Below, piece after piece: positions 55,990 through 64,000 of a stretch of DNA of 64,000 bases. A model generated the notes under the pieces. That model was not told where the DNA came from. It was given only the letters and a program-made list of their open reading frames with translations, and did no database searches. The stretch spans positions 1-64,000 of the forward strand of contig JAUNAF010000001.1 in assembly GCA_030527715.1 (NCBI GenBank), read 5' to 3'. Position 1 is the stretch's first letter; each line of letters begins with the position of its first letter. The position numbers were made by a program, and so were the translations under genes. The stretch comes from Eubacteriales bacterium. Its GTDB lineage: Bacteria; Bacillota; Clostridia; Lachnospirales; Lachnospiraceae.

Positions 55990-56897
55990 CCGCATTTTTG
56001 AATAATATCAGCCGTTACTTCTCCTTGATGCGCATGCCTTCTATTCATATCGAAGTGACAGATGTCATTGAGGTGATCATCCTGTCTTTCCTGGTGTACA
56101 CGGTGCTTCTCTGGATCAAAAATACGAGAGCATGGACACTGATGAAGGGCATTATGGTGCTGTGCTTTTTCGTGGCACTGATCTACATATTTGAGATGGA
56201 TACGCTGATCTTCCTTGTGGAAAAGGGAGTGAATATCGCGATCATTGCAGCAGTGATCATTTTTCAGCCGGAGCTGCGAAGAGCGCTTGAGCGAATCGGT
56301 GAGAAGGACTTTTTTTCCGGTTTCCTGAGCGGCGTATCGGGAGATATCACAGAGCGATGCTCAGATGAGACCGTCCGTGAGATCGAGAGAGCTGCGCTTG
56401 AGATGGCAGCAGTGAAGACCGGTGCACTGATCGTACTGGAGCAGAATGAGACTCTGACCGAGTATGAGAGAACCGGTATCACCTTAAATGCTCTGGTAAG
56501 TGCACCGCTGCTGATCAACATTTTTGAACACAATACACCGCTTCATGACGGTGCGGTCCTGATCAAGGGAGACACCATCCTCTCAGCGACCTGTTATCTT
56601 CCGCTCTCTGAGAATAAGACACTGGACAAAAGCCTCGGAACAAGACATCGTGCAGGTGTCGGTATCAGCGAGGTTACGGATTCTCTGACGGTGATCGTCT
56701 CGGAGGAGACCGGCAAGATCTCGGTTGCAAGAAGGGGAGTTCTGAAAAAGGGACTCAGCCAGGAAGCACTGAGAGAACAGCTGGTGCTCTGGCAGAATAA
56801 AAGTGTTGCAGGCAGAAAACGCACTGACAGGGACGGCCTGATTCGGAAAGTGAGCAGCATACTGAAGAAAGGAGCCGGTCAGGATGAAGAAAAATAA
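55986..56897 (+). CDS. cdaA: Diadenylate cyclase CdaA
   Basis: A 303-residue membrane-bound enzyme making c-di-AMP from two ATP. Three N-terminal membrane helices (about 25-95) precede the DAC domain, with active-site motifs DGA at 188-190 and RHR at 220-222. c-di-AMP controls potassium and osmolyte balance and wall integrity in Firmicutes. The gene overlaps both neighbours (4 bases upstream, 14 bases with cdaR). Here two unrecognised membrane genes precede it, and glmM, common after cdaR, is replaced by an HPr gene. Confidence 0.96.
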   Translation: MTAFLNNISRYFSLMRMPSIHIEVTDVIEVIILSFLVYTVLLWIKNTRAWTLMKGIMVLCFFVALIYIFEMDTLIFLVEKGVNIAIIAAVIIFQPELRRALERIGEKDFFSGFLSGVSGDITERCSDETVREIERAALEMAAVKTGALIVLEQNETLTEYERTGITLNALVSAPLLINIFEHNTPLHDGAVLIKGDTILSATCYLPLSENKTLDKSLGTRHRAGVGISEVTDSLTVIVSEETGKISVARRGVLKKGLSQEALREQLVLWQNKSVAGRKRTDRDGLIRKVSSILKKGAGQDEEK

Positions 56898-58209
56898 ATG
56901 GACGAACAACCTGCAGCTGAAGCTTCTTTCCATGGTGGCAGCCTGCTTCATCTGGGTTTTTGTCATGCAGAGCAATAATCCGGAGCGGACCAAGGCGGTT
57001 CGAAATGTTCCGATCACGATGCTGAATCAGAATACGATCACAGATGCAAATAAAACATTTACCGTTGTGGACAGTGTCAATAAGGCAACGGTCTACGTGA
57101 CCGCGAGACGTACTGTGCGGGATCGTCTGACTGCAGCTAATTTTACGATCACGGCCGATATGGAGAACTACAATGAGGTGACAGGATCAGTTCCGCTGGA
57201 GATCACCTGCACGGACAATTCCATCTTTTCGGAAAATATCCGTGTAAATCCTTCCGCATTGAAGATCAATATGGAAGATAAGGTGGAGGAATCCTTCAGT
57301 ATTGCTGTGAGTGCAAGCGGAAAGGCAGCGAAGGGATATGAGCTTGGAAAGACCACCATCCTGACAGGCGATACGATACGCATTGCCGGACCGGAATCGC
57401 TGATCGGTATCATCGGAAAGGTAACGATCCCGGTGGATATTTCCGGAATGACGGTCGATTCCAACGGTCTGTATGCGATCCGCATCGAGGATAAAAACGG
57501 TTCTGTTCTCACAGATGCGCAGATGTCCAACCTTGAGTTGAAGGACAACGACGGTGTCGTGCTTCAGAAGGGAATGGCGGATGTGGCGATCGAGATCTGG
57601 AGCGTTTATGAGGGGATCACCTTAAATCTGTCCATGCGAGGAGAACCTGCGGAAGGCTATGAAGTTTCCTCCGTTACACTGACACCGAAGACCGTGAATC
57701 TGGTGGGGGATGAGCTTGCACTGGAAGAAATCGGAAGGGAACTCACTCTGAAAGATACGATCTCTGTGGAGGGGATCTCAGAGAGTCAGGAATTTGTTCT
57801 GGATCTGAATGAGACACTGGCACTCTATAAGAATCTCAGACTTGAAGCAGATACTTCAAGTACAGTGACGGTCCTGATCAATGTACAGGAGCTCGGAAGT
57901 CAGAATTTTGAGGTTCCGATCTCTGATATTCAGATGGATCATGTGCCGAGAGACAAGAAGCTGATCTTCTCACCGGCAGATAAGATCTCTGTGACGGTTC
58001 ATGCGGAGGAGCAGGAGCTGGAGCAGCTTCGGACTTCAGAGATCAAAGCATGGGTGGATCTCTCGGAATGCACAGAAAACGGAAGTTATACACTCCCGGT
58101 AAAGATCACTCTTCCGGAGAATTACGAGCAGATCGGAGAAGTGAAACTGGTGGTCAATGTGGAGGACGTCGAAAATGAGCTGGAGGCAGAGGCTCTTACG
58201 GAGGACTAG
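56884..58209 (+). CDS. cdaR: CdaR (YbbR-domain) regulator of the diadenylate cyclase
   Basis: A 441-residue protein with one N-terminal membrane helix (LQLKLLSMVAACFIWVFVMQ) and an extracellular part of about four YbbR-type beta domains. The family modulates CdaA activity. It overlaps cdaA by 14 bases. It ends in an acidic tail. The HPr gene begins 3 bases after its stop. Confidence 0.93.
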   Translation: MKKNKWTNNLQLKLLSMVAACFIWVFVMQSNNPERTKAVRNVPITMLNQNTITDANKTFTVVDSVNKATVYVTARRTVRDRLTAANFTITADMENYNEVTGSVPLEITCTDNSIFSENIRVNPSALKINMEDKVEESFSIAVSASGKAAKGYELGKTTILTGDTIRIAGPESLIGIIGKVTIPVDISGMTVDSNGLYAIRIEDKNGSVLTDAQMSNLELKDNDGVVLQKGMADVAIEIWSVYEGITLNLSMRGEPAEGYEVSSVTLTPKTVNLVGDELALEEIGRELTLKDTISVEGISESQEFVLDLNETLALYKNLRLEADTSSTVTVLINVQELGSQNFEVPISDIQMDHVPRDKKLIFSPADKISVTVHAEEQELEQLRTSEIKAWVDLSECTENGSYTLPVKITLPENYEQIGEVKLVVNVEDVENELEAEALTED

Positions 58210-58212
58210 CGG

Positions 58213-58479
58213 ATGATAAGAAAAAAATTTCGAATTCAGAATGAGACCGGGCTGCACCTGAGACCTGCTGCCCGGCTGAGCACTGAGGCAATGAAATATC
58301 AGTGCAGCATATGGATCCGCAATGGAGAAATAGAAAGAAACGGAAAAAGCCTGATGAGTATTCTCGGTGTAGGAGCGAGATATCAGGATGAGATCGAAGT
58401 GATCTGCGACGGCAGTGATGAAGAGAAGGCGATGGAAAATGTCGGCAGGCTGATAGAAGAAGGACTGGGAGAAGAATAA
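58213..58479 (+). CDS. HPr-family phosphocarrier protein
   Basis: An 88-residue HPr. Both regulatory sites are present at standard positions: His15 in GLHLRPAAR (active-site Arg17 kept, the usual Ala16 replaced by Leu) and Ser46 in NGKSLMSIL. It could therefore be phosphorylated by enzyme I and by HPr kinase, unlike the Crh at 44040. Linked to cdaR by a 3-base gap, so it is probably co-expressed with c-di-AMP synthesis. Its stop codon lies in the loop of the terminator. Confidence 0.88.
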   Translation: MIRKKFRIQNETGLHLRPAARLSTEAMKYQCSIWIRNGEIERNGKSLMSILGVGARYQDEIEVICDGSDEEKAMENVGRLIEEGLGEE

Positions 58480-58494
58480 CTCCCAGTCCTTTTT
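58461..58494 (+). terminator. Intrinsic terminator of the cda operon
   Basis: A perfect 11-bp stem AGGACTGGGAG/CTCCCAGTCCT (58461-58471 with 58480-58490) and a T tract. The TAA stop of the HPr gene is in its 8-base loop. Confidence 0.92.
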
Positions 58495-58523
58495 ACGCGA
58501 TGATTTGATGAAAGGTTGTGAAC

Positions 58524-59678
58524 TTATCGACGGATGCTTACGCTGTAACCACCCGGATTCTGGAAGGTATCGGTCGGATCAGCGCCGACAGACTGTTTCA
58601 TTTTGTTCAGTACCGGCTTGCCGAGCGGCATCTTTGCAGAATCGGAGATCGTGATCGTAGAACCGATCGGTACGTTATAGTAGATCCATCTTGCATCCTT
58701 GACATTGAGACGGATGCATCCCTGAGAAGCCTGCTGACCGAGCATATTATACTTGGAAGCGTGAACCTTGTAAGGATTTCTGGAGCTTCCCGGCATCGGT
58801 ACGGAGTGCAGCAGATAGTTTGTGAGGAAGTGGCTGCAGTACTGACCGATCGTCGGACCGTTTAAGTTTGCCCACGGGAGCTTGTCGCGCAGACGGAAGG
58901 TTCCGGTCGGTGTGGCATTGTTTCTGCCTGTGGAACAGAGGATCGCCTTGATCGGGAGAGAACCCTCATAGACGGTGATGACATTCTTCTGACGGTTAAC
59001 GACCAGACGCATGTTCTGTTTGGTGAAGGCAACGGAACCTTCGGAACCGAAATTTACTTTTGTACCGTTGATCGTCAGGGTTCCGTAGGCGCGGGCACCA
59101 TTGTCTTCTGGATCCAGATAGTATTTACGGTTGCCTGAAATGAGCCAGCCGGTGTACTGTGTATGTGTGCCGTCAGTACGGAAGTAATAACTCTTGCCAT
59201 CGATCTTCCGCCAGCCGCTGACTGCATGACCGGTCTTCGGATCAAAGTAGTAAGTGTTGTTTCCGTCGGTCTGCCAGCCGTAGGCCATCTGTCCTGTCGT
59301 CTTGTCAAAATAGTAAGTAAATCCCTTGTATTCTACAACACCTGTTTTTAAAGATCCGTCGGAGGTTCCGTAATAGATCCCTTTTCCGCCCTTGGGAGTG
59401 CCCCAGCGAGTGAGAAGCACACCGTTTTTGCCGCTGAGATAGAGCTTTTTGTTTTTGCGTGTCACGGTAGATCGGAGGAGCACACCGTTTTTCTTGAAGA
59501 GATATTTTTTGCCGTTGATGGTGTAAGGACCACCCTTATATTTCTGCTTTGCAGTTTTGTAATAGTAGGTTTTTCCGTTTTCCTTTACCCATCCCTTTGC
59601 TGCAGAAACTCCGATGGAGAGACTGAAGAGCATGCACAGGAAGGTGAGGAAGAACAGAAGGTGTCGCTTTGTTTTCAT
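58524..59678 (-). CDS. L,D-transpeptidase with cell-wall-binding repeats
   Basis: A 384-residue secreted protein. A signal peptide covers residues 1-27 (ending VSAAKG). About eight choline-binding-type repeats follow to residue 210 (patterns such as GWVKENGKTYYYK, GWQTDGNNTYYFD, GWRKIDGKSYYF). The YkuD catalytic domain (about 225-350) has the nucleophile C321 in SQGCIRL and an upstream His in LLHSVPMP. Expected to form 3-3 crosslinks or attach proteins to peptidoglycan outside the membrane. SD AAAGGAGG, and a sigma-A-like promoter lies 46 bases upstream. Confidence 0.93.
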   Translation of the reverse strand: MKTKRHLLFFLTFLCMLFSLSIGVSAAKGWVKENGKTYYYKTAKQKYKGGPYTINGKKYLFKKNGVLLRSTVTRKNKKLYLSGKNGVLLTRWGTPKGGKGIYYGTSDGSLKTGVVEYKGFTYYFDKTTGQMAYGWQTDGNNTYYFDPKTGHAVSGWRKIDGKSYYFRTDGTHTQYTGWLISGNRKYYLDPEDNGARAYGTLTINGTKVNFGSEGSVAFTKQNMRLVVNRQKNVITVYEGSLPIKAILCSTGRNNATPTGTFRLRDKLPWANLNGPTIGQYCSHFLTNYLLHSVPMPGSSRNPYKVHASKYNMLGQQASQGCIRLNVKDARWIYYNVPIGSTITISDSAKMPLGKPVLNKMKQSVGADPTDTFQNPGGYSVSIRR

Positions 59679-59723
59679 AAGTCCTCCTTTGTGAATGTGA
59701 AAAATGTGTGAAACTTTTCGTTA

Positions 59724-59752
59724 AGTATAACATACCGGCACTCATTTGGAAA
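59724..59752 (-). promoter_or_regulatory. Promoter of the L,D-transpeptidase gene
   Basis: On the minus strand TTTCCA (59752-59747), a 17-base spacer and TATACT (59729-59724). Confidence 0.7.
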
Positions 59753-59780
59753 GAAATATGTAAAAACGGAGGCGGAAAGC

Positions 59781-59809
59781 TTGAATCCTGTGGACAGCTC
59801 CTGTAAAAT
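59781..59809 (+). promoter_or_regulatory. Promoter of the DUF6077 gene
   Basis: TTGAAT (59781-59786), a 17-base spacer and TAAAAT (59804-59809) with a TG one base before the -10. Confidence 0.75.
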
Positions 59810-59847
59810 GAACCTGTAAAACTATAAAAGTAAAAGGAAAAAGAAAA

Positions 59848-60894
59848 ATGATTAGATTAGCTGTTTCCTGTCTTGCCATATTCTGGTGGCTGCTTCTGGT
59901 ACCGGTAGGGATCGGTCTGCTCACCTCAGAGTATCTTTCTGAGGAGCATCCCAGATTGTACAGCTGCTATCTGTATGGATATGTTACGATGTTTGCAATT
60001 TTTGAGATCCTTGCAGTCCCGCTGATCCTGCTGCAGAGATCCCTGAATACACTGATCTACAGTTATGGATGCGTACTGGTCCTGCTTTTTGTGGCGGCAG
60101 CTGTCAGAAGCAGAAAGAAGATCGGACGGATGGTCATCAGTGCCGTCTGGAGCCTGGTGAGCAGACCGTGGACGATCTATGCCGCAGCAATTCTTTTTTT
60201 TGTCATGATCGCTGCCTATGTACTGTTCATGTCAGTAGATCTGGATGACTCCTTCTATGTCGCAGCCGCATCCACCGCGATCGATCGAAATGCGATGTAC
60301 ACTTACAGCGCTTACGGCGGATACTATCTTGGCTACGTGCCGCATCGCTATGGGCTGTCGCCGTTTCCGATGCTGCTGGCCTTTTTCAGCCAGTGTGTAA
60401 ATGTCAATCCGGCGACGATGGCACATACCGTGCTCCCGATCGCGCTGGTACTGTTTGCATTTGCGGTATACTATCATATTGCCGGAGAACTGTTCGGTGA
60501 GGATGAGAAGAGCAAGGGAGGATTTCTGTTCTTTCTTGCATTGATCTGTATCTATTCCTATTATTCGGTGTACACACAGGGAACCTTCCTGCTGATCCGT
60601 ATCTGGCAGGGAAAGGCGGTACTTGCAGGAGCACTTCTGCCGTTCCTGTTCTGTCTGTCCTTCCGGATGATGAGAGAGGAATCGACAAAGAAGTGGTTTG
60701 CGGTGATGCTGCAGACGGTCTGCGCCTGCTGCATGGTGTCATCCATGGGAATTGCTTTAAGCCCGGTGATGCTCGGCATTTTCACCCTGATATCGATGAT
60801 CAGACTGCGCTCACTGAAACGAGTGCCAGGGTTTATTCTTGCGGTGCTGCCGTGCCTGATTCTGGCTGCCTGCTATCTCCTTGTGCTGCGCTAG
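59848..60894 (+). CDS. DUF6077 membrane protein, N-terminal part (split by in-frame amber)
   Basis: A 348-residue membrane protein with about ten helices. DLDDSFYVAAASTAIDRN and PHRYGLSPFPMLLAFFSQ, followed by ATMAHTVLPIAL, are the DUF6077 pattern; related GT-C-like proteins often lie in polysaccharide loci. It stops at TAG 60892-60894. The same frame is open after the TAG for 14 codons into the next gene, and the two parts (348 and 264 residues) together approach the length I expect for a full DUF6077 protein. This is therefore a split gene: a recent nonsense mutation, a readthrough site, or a true two-part arrangement. Confidence 0.8.
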   Translation: MIRLAVSCLAIFWWLLLVPVGIGLLTSEYLSEEHPRLYSCYLYGYVTMFAIFEILAVPLILLQRSLNTLIYSYGCVLVLLFVAAAVRSRKKIGRMVISAVWSLVSRPWTIYAAAILFFVMIAAYVLFMSVDLDDSFYVAAASTAIDRNAMYTYSAYGGYYLGYVPHRYGLSPFPMLLAFFSQCVNVNPATMAHTVLPIALVLFAFAVYYHIAGELFGEDEKSKGGFLFFLALICIYSYYSVYTQGTFLLIRIWQGKAVLAGALLPFLFCLSFRMMREESTKKWFAVMLQTVCACCMVSSMGIALSPVMLGIFTLISMIRLRSLKRVPGFILAVLPCLILAACYLLVLR

Positions 60895-60936
60895 TGCGGG
60901 AGGAGAGGAAAGAAACAAAGGAAAGGAGTCCATTCC

Positions 60937-61731
60937 ATGCCGGATCTGAGTCAACTGCTGTCCCAGACAGGGACAGCTGTGGAAATTTATCTGAAATATG
61001 TCGGAAGCAGCTTTCATATGCTGCTGCTTCTGCCGGCATTACTGTATTTTGCATGCTCAAAGACAGAGCGGGAAAAGAAAAGAGTGCTTCTGTATTATAC
61101 GCTGATCTTCCTGCTGGTCTATTTCTGTCCGCTGACCGTGCTGGTTTTGTTTCATTTTATCGGAGATACCTACTGGAGAATGCTCTGGCTTCTGCCGACA
61201 CCGGTGATCCTTGCCTATGCCATGACACAGGCAGTGAGGGAGCATAAGCAGTGGTGGCTGAAGAGCGGCCTTACGGTGCTCTTTCTCGGTGCGATCATTC
61301 TCGGCGGAAAAAATGTGTATCTGGAAGATACGCCGTTTCAGAGCAGCTACAATTCTGAGAAAGTACCGCAGGCAGCTGCAGTCATCTGCGATCTGATCCG
61401 ACAGAACCGACCGGAGGAGGAGCGTGCAAAACTGGCGGCACCGGAGGATGTCGCCTGGTATATCCGACAGATCGACGGCAGCATCGATCAGGCATACGGC
61501 CGCAGGATCGTCGCGACGAAGGAGAACACCTATCTGCGCGACCAGATCCACCGAAGCGGTGAGGAGAAACTGAATTATAAAAAGCTCTGCAGAACCCTGC
61601 GAAAGCAGAACTGCAATTTTGTTGCCCTTCCAAAGGGAGAGGGCAGAGTCAAAGGCATGAAAAAACACAGATTTCATCTGATCAGCAGTGTGGGCGACTA
61701 TCTGCTGTTCCGTGACGCGCGCGTATCATAG
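60937..61731 (+). CDS. DUF6077 membrane protein, C-terminal part
   Basis: A 264-residue protein in the same frame as the upstream gene, beginning 42 bases after its TAG. It has four membrane helices (to about 120) and then a soluble C-terminal domain with Arg/Lys-rich segments (LCRTLRKQNCNFVALPKGEG). It carries its own SD (AAAGGAG, about 10 bases before the ATG), so reinitiation is possible. Function unknown; a role in cell-surface polysaccharide assembly is suggested by the genes that follow. Confidence 0.75.
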   Translation: MPDLSQLLSQTGTAVEIYLKYVGSSFHMLLLLPALLYFACSKTEREKKRVLLYYTLIFLLVYFCPLTVLVLFHFIGDTYWRMLWLLPTPVILAYAMTQAVREHKQWWLKSGLTVLFLGAIILGGKNVYLEDTPFQSSYNSEKVPQAAAVICDLIRQNRPEEERAKLAAPEDVAWYIRQIDGSIDQAYGRRIVATKENTYLRDQIHRSGEEKLNYKKLCRTLRKQNCNFVALPKGEGRVKGMKKHRFHLISSVGDYLLFRDARVS

Positions 61732-61737
61732 CAAGAC

Positions 61738-61766
61738 TTGTCATTTAGAGGGAAATGTTGTAAAAT
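61738..61766 (+). promoter_or_regulatory. Promoter of the exopolysaccharide genes
   Basis: TTGTCA (61738-61743), a 17-base spacer and TAAAAT (61761-61766). Confidence 0.8.
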
Positions 61767-61818
61767 GTCTTGGACTAAAAACGGGACGTAATAAGACCCG
61801 AAAAACAGAGGTAATAAA

Positions 61819-63219
61819 ATGGAACATAGAGAACAGTATAAGAGACTCATAATGTTTTGTGCGTCTGTACTGATCATCGCCATTGAAACAGGTATTTTTG
61901 CCTATATCTGGTTTCACTACTATGCAATGGAAGAAGTCATCGGAAGAATGTTCTGGCGCAGAGGTAATCTGGTCGTCATCGGACAGTACACGCTGATGCT
62001 CTTTTTCTTCTACCGCATTTACGGTGGATTCAAAGTGGGATATCTGAGAAACTTTGATGTGCTGTATTCACAGATCCTCTCAGTATTCTGCGTAAATATC
62101 ATCACTTACCTGCAGCTGAGTCTGATCGGACGCTGGAAGTTTATGACAAACCTCCTGCCGCTGCTGTACATGACCGGACTGGATCTGGTGATCGTGGTCC
62201 TCTGGGTAGTATTTATGCGCTGGATCTATGCGCAGATCTATCCGCCGAGAAGGATGCTTCTTATTTACGGAGAGTACAGTCCGAAGGATCTGATCCGCAA
62301 GATCTCAAGCAGACAGGATAAATACGATATCTGCGAGACGATCCATTTATCGAGCGGCAGAGAGGCGATCTACAGAAAGATCGATCAGTATGCAGCGGTC
62401 GTGATCGGTGATATTCCGGCTGCGGAGAGAAATGCACTGCTGAAATACTGTTTTGAACATGATACCCGATGCTACTGTATACCAAAGCTCTCGGATATCC
62501 TGCTTCGCAATGCAGACGATATTCATCTGTTTGACACGACACTGATGCTTTCGAGAAACCGCGGACTGAGTGTGGAGCAGCAGTTCATGAAACGTCTGCT
62601 CGATATTATCGGATCGCTGATCGGACTGATCATTGCGCTTCCGTTTATGCTGATCATCGCGATTCTGATCAAGGCATACGATGGAGGTCCGATCTTCTAT
62701 AAGCAGAAGAGACTCACGAAAGACGGAAAAGTGTTCGAGATCCTGAAATTCCGCAGCATGAAGGTGACCTCGGAGGATGAGGGTGCCAGACTTGCGCGAA
62801 AGAAGGATGACAGAATCACACCGGTCGGCAAGGTGCTGCGCAACATTCACTTTGACGAGCTGCCGCAGATCCTGAACATATTAAAGGGAGATATGTCGCT
62901 GGTAGGACCAAGACCGGAGCGTCCCGAGATCGCAGAACAGTATCAGCAGGAGATCCCTGAATTCTGCTATCGATTAAAGGTAAAAGCCGGACTGACCGGC
63001 TATGCACAGGTATACGGCAAATACAATACGACTCCATATGACAAGCTCAAGCTGGATCTGACCTATATCGAGACCTACTCTCTGATACAGGATATCAAGC
63101 TGCTGATGCTTACTTTTAAGATTCTGTTTCAGAAGGAAAACACAGAGGGCGTGGAAAGCTGGCAGGTGACAGCCGCGTCTGGGCAGAAAGAAAAACAGGA
63201 GAAGCAGGATGGAGAATAA
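61819..63219 (+). CDS. Polyprenyl glycosylphosphotransferase (initiating sugar transferase)
   Basis: A 466-residue membrane enzyme that transfers a sugar phosphate to undecaprenyl phosphate to start exopolysaccharide or capsule repeat synthesis. Four N-terminal helices, a CoA-binding-like middle domain (about 145-225) and a further helix (about 262-285) precede the catalytic domain: KRLLDIIGSLIGL, GPIFYKQKR, FEILKFRSM, FDELPQILNILKGDMSLVGPRPE, and GLTGYAQVYGKYN. SD AGAGGT. It overlaps the next glycosyltransferase by 11 bases. Confidence 0.94.
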   Translation: MEHREQYKRLIMFCASVLIIAIETGIFAYIWFHYYAMEEVIGRMFWRRGNLVVIGQYTLMLFFFYRIYGGFKVGYLRNFDVLYSQILSVFCVNIITYLQLSLIGRWKFMTNLLPLLYMTGLDLVIVVLWVVFMRWIYAQIYPPRRMLLIYGEYSPKDLIRKISSRQDKYDICETIHLSSGREAIYRKIDQYAAVVIGDIPAAERNALLKYCFEHDTRCYCIPKLSDILLRNADDIHLFDTTLMLSRNRGLSVEQQFMKRLLDIIGSLIGLIIALPFMLIIAILIKAYDGGPIFYKQKRLTKDGKVFEILKFRSMKVTSEDEGARLARKKDDRITPVGKVLRNIHFDELPQILNILKGDMSLVGPRPERPEIAEQYQQEIPEFCYRLKVKAGLTGYAQVYGKYNTTPYDKLKLDLTYIETYSLIQDIKLLMLTFKILFQKENTEGVESWQVTAASGQKEKQEKQDGE

Positions 63220-63967
63220 ACGATGTGTTTCTGTGATCACACCGGCATACCGCTGTGCGGGCACGATCCGTGCAGCGATAGATTCTGCACTGCAGCAGGC
63301 AGAAGTGCTGGAGATCCTGGTGATCAACGACTGTTCACCGGATTCGCTGGATGAGGTCATGCAGGAGTATCAGACGGAAGAGAGAGTCCGCTACCTGAAA
63401 AATGAAAAAAATCTTGGCGCTGCCGGCAGCAGAAACAGAGGCATGCAGCAGGCCAGGGGAAAATATATCGCATTTCTGGATGCGGACGACTGGTGGGAAG
63501 AGGGTAAACTGCAAAAGCAGCTTGCCCTGCTTGTGTTTACCGGAGCAAAGCTTTCCTGCACAGCAAGAGAGCTGGTGACACCCGAGGGAGAACTGACAGG
63601 AAGAGTGATTCCGGTCAGTGAGAGGATCAGCTATCGTGCGATCCTGCGTCATAATCAGATCAACTGTTCCTCCGTCGTCGCAGAGAGAGAGGCGGCACTG
63701 GAATTCCCGATGTGTCACGAGGATGCACATGAGGATTACATCATGTGGATGCGCTTTCTGAAGAAGTATGGATATGCCTGCGGAGTCAATGAGCCGCTGC
63801 TGAAATACCGGCTGACTGCGACAGGAAAGTCCGGCAGCAAGCTGCACTCCGCAAAAATGACGTATCGATCCTATCGATATGCAGGTTTTGGAAGGCTGAG
63901 GTCAGGGGTGTATTTTCTCAGCTATGCCCTGCACGGAGTTGCAAAGTATGCAAAAAGTATGCTATAG
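63209..63967 (+). CDS. Family 2 glycosyltransferase
   Basis: A 252-residue GT-A fold enzyme. SVITPAYRCAGTIRAAIDSA is the nucleotide-binding start, AFLDADDWW has the DxD metal site, and a basic C-terminal part follows. SD AGGAG lies in the end of the previous gene. It probably adds the second sugar of the repeat unit begun by its neighbour. The sugar cannot be told from the sequence. Confidence 0.92.
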   Translation: MENKRCVSVITPAYRCAGTIRAAIDSALQQAEVLEILVINDCSPDSLDEVMQEYQTEERVRYLKNEKNLGAAGSRNRGMQQARGKYIAFLDADDWWEEGKLQKQLALLVFTGAKLSCTARELVTPEGELTGRVIPVSERISYRAILRHNQINCSSVVAEREAALEFPMCHEDAHEDYIMWMRFLKKYGYACGVNEPLLKYRLTATGKSGSKLHSAKMTYRSYRYAGFGRLRSGVYFLSYALHGVAKYAKSML

Positions 63968-64000
63968 TGTGTGCTATGGCTAGGGGGAGGAGAAAGCAAT
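63968..64000 (+). other. Ribosome binding site of a gene starting at the right edge
   Basis: GGGGGAGG at 63983-63990 stands 8 bases before an AT at the last two bases. If the next base is G, the next gene of the polysaccharide locus starts here. Confidence 0.5.

Noticed and set aside
1..64000. Prophage, insertion sequence, toxin-antitoxin or defence island
   Set aside because: No transposase, integrase, phage structural, restriction or toxin gene was recognised; nearly all genes are core functions in even base composition.

Overview
The window looks like chromosomal core sequence from an anaerobic Firmicute of class Clostridia, most like the Lachnospiraceae. The grounds are gene order and gene content: tig-clpP-clpX-lon-ysxC-valS, addB-addA, murB-rapZ-whiA-crh, nadE-uvrB-uvrA, cdaA-cdaR, type-specific small proteins (DUF2284, DUF2325, DUF6077), an L,D-transpeptidase with choline-binding-type repeats, and purine-rich Shine-Dalgarno sites. 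Base composition is moderate and even, and I see no insertion sequence, prophage, CRISPR array or rRNA. Only two genes (a CYTH protein and an L,D-transpeptidase) are on the minus strand. The genus cannot be named from the sequence alone.

Layout. 1-7.4 kb: end of an unknown Gln/Pro-rich protein, then a YtrA-type GntR repressor followed by clpC, a DUF2284 protein, a small unknown protein, radA, a YdiB-like aroE, a tRNA-Trp with its own promoter and terminator, and aroD. 7.4-11.1 kb: a DUF2325 gene behind a DtxR-like box, exonuclease III, an LrgA/LrgB pair, a cyclophilin, and a GNAT acetyltransferase whose first codons overlap the cyclophilin terminator. 11.2-18.9 kb: methionine ABC transporter metQ and metN-metI, malQ with a Lys/Ala-rich tail, the ECF module ecfA1-ecfA2-ecfT and truA. 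19-20.9 kb: a CYTH gene and a DJ-1/PfpI gene facing away from each other around a large inverted repeat, then a 192-bp tandem repeat (2.6 copies), each copy starting with an intrinsic terminator. 20.9-29.9 kb: protein quality control block and valS. 30-37.1 kb: addB-addA.

37.2-44.6 kb: a GtrA-YfhO fusion (flippase plus GT-C type glycosyltransferase), an aminotransferase, murB, rapZ, whiA and a Crh-like HPr paralogue with Glu at position 15. 44.7-54.5 kb: a LexA-like box in front of nadE-uvrB-uvrA, then mreB, recD2 and comF. 54.6-58.5 kb: two unrecognised membrane proteins tightly packed with the c-di-AMP cyclase cdaA, its partner cdaR and a canonical HPr. 58.5-64 kb: an L,D-transpeptidase, a DUF6077 membrane protein split in two by one in-frame amber codon, and the beginning of an exopolysaccharide locus.

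The most promising leads are: the 192-bp terminator-carrying tandem repeat; the c-di-AMP membrane locus that also carries two unknown proteins and an HPr; the GtrA-YfhO fusion; the in-frame amber split of the DUF6077 gene; the Glu15 Crh; the LexA-like site placing nadE with uvrBA; the DtxR-like box before DUF2325; a tRNA-Trp between two shikimate-pathway genes; and a MetQ lacking a lipobox cysteine. None is a clear-cut new defence or mobile system.
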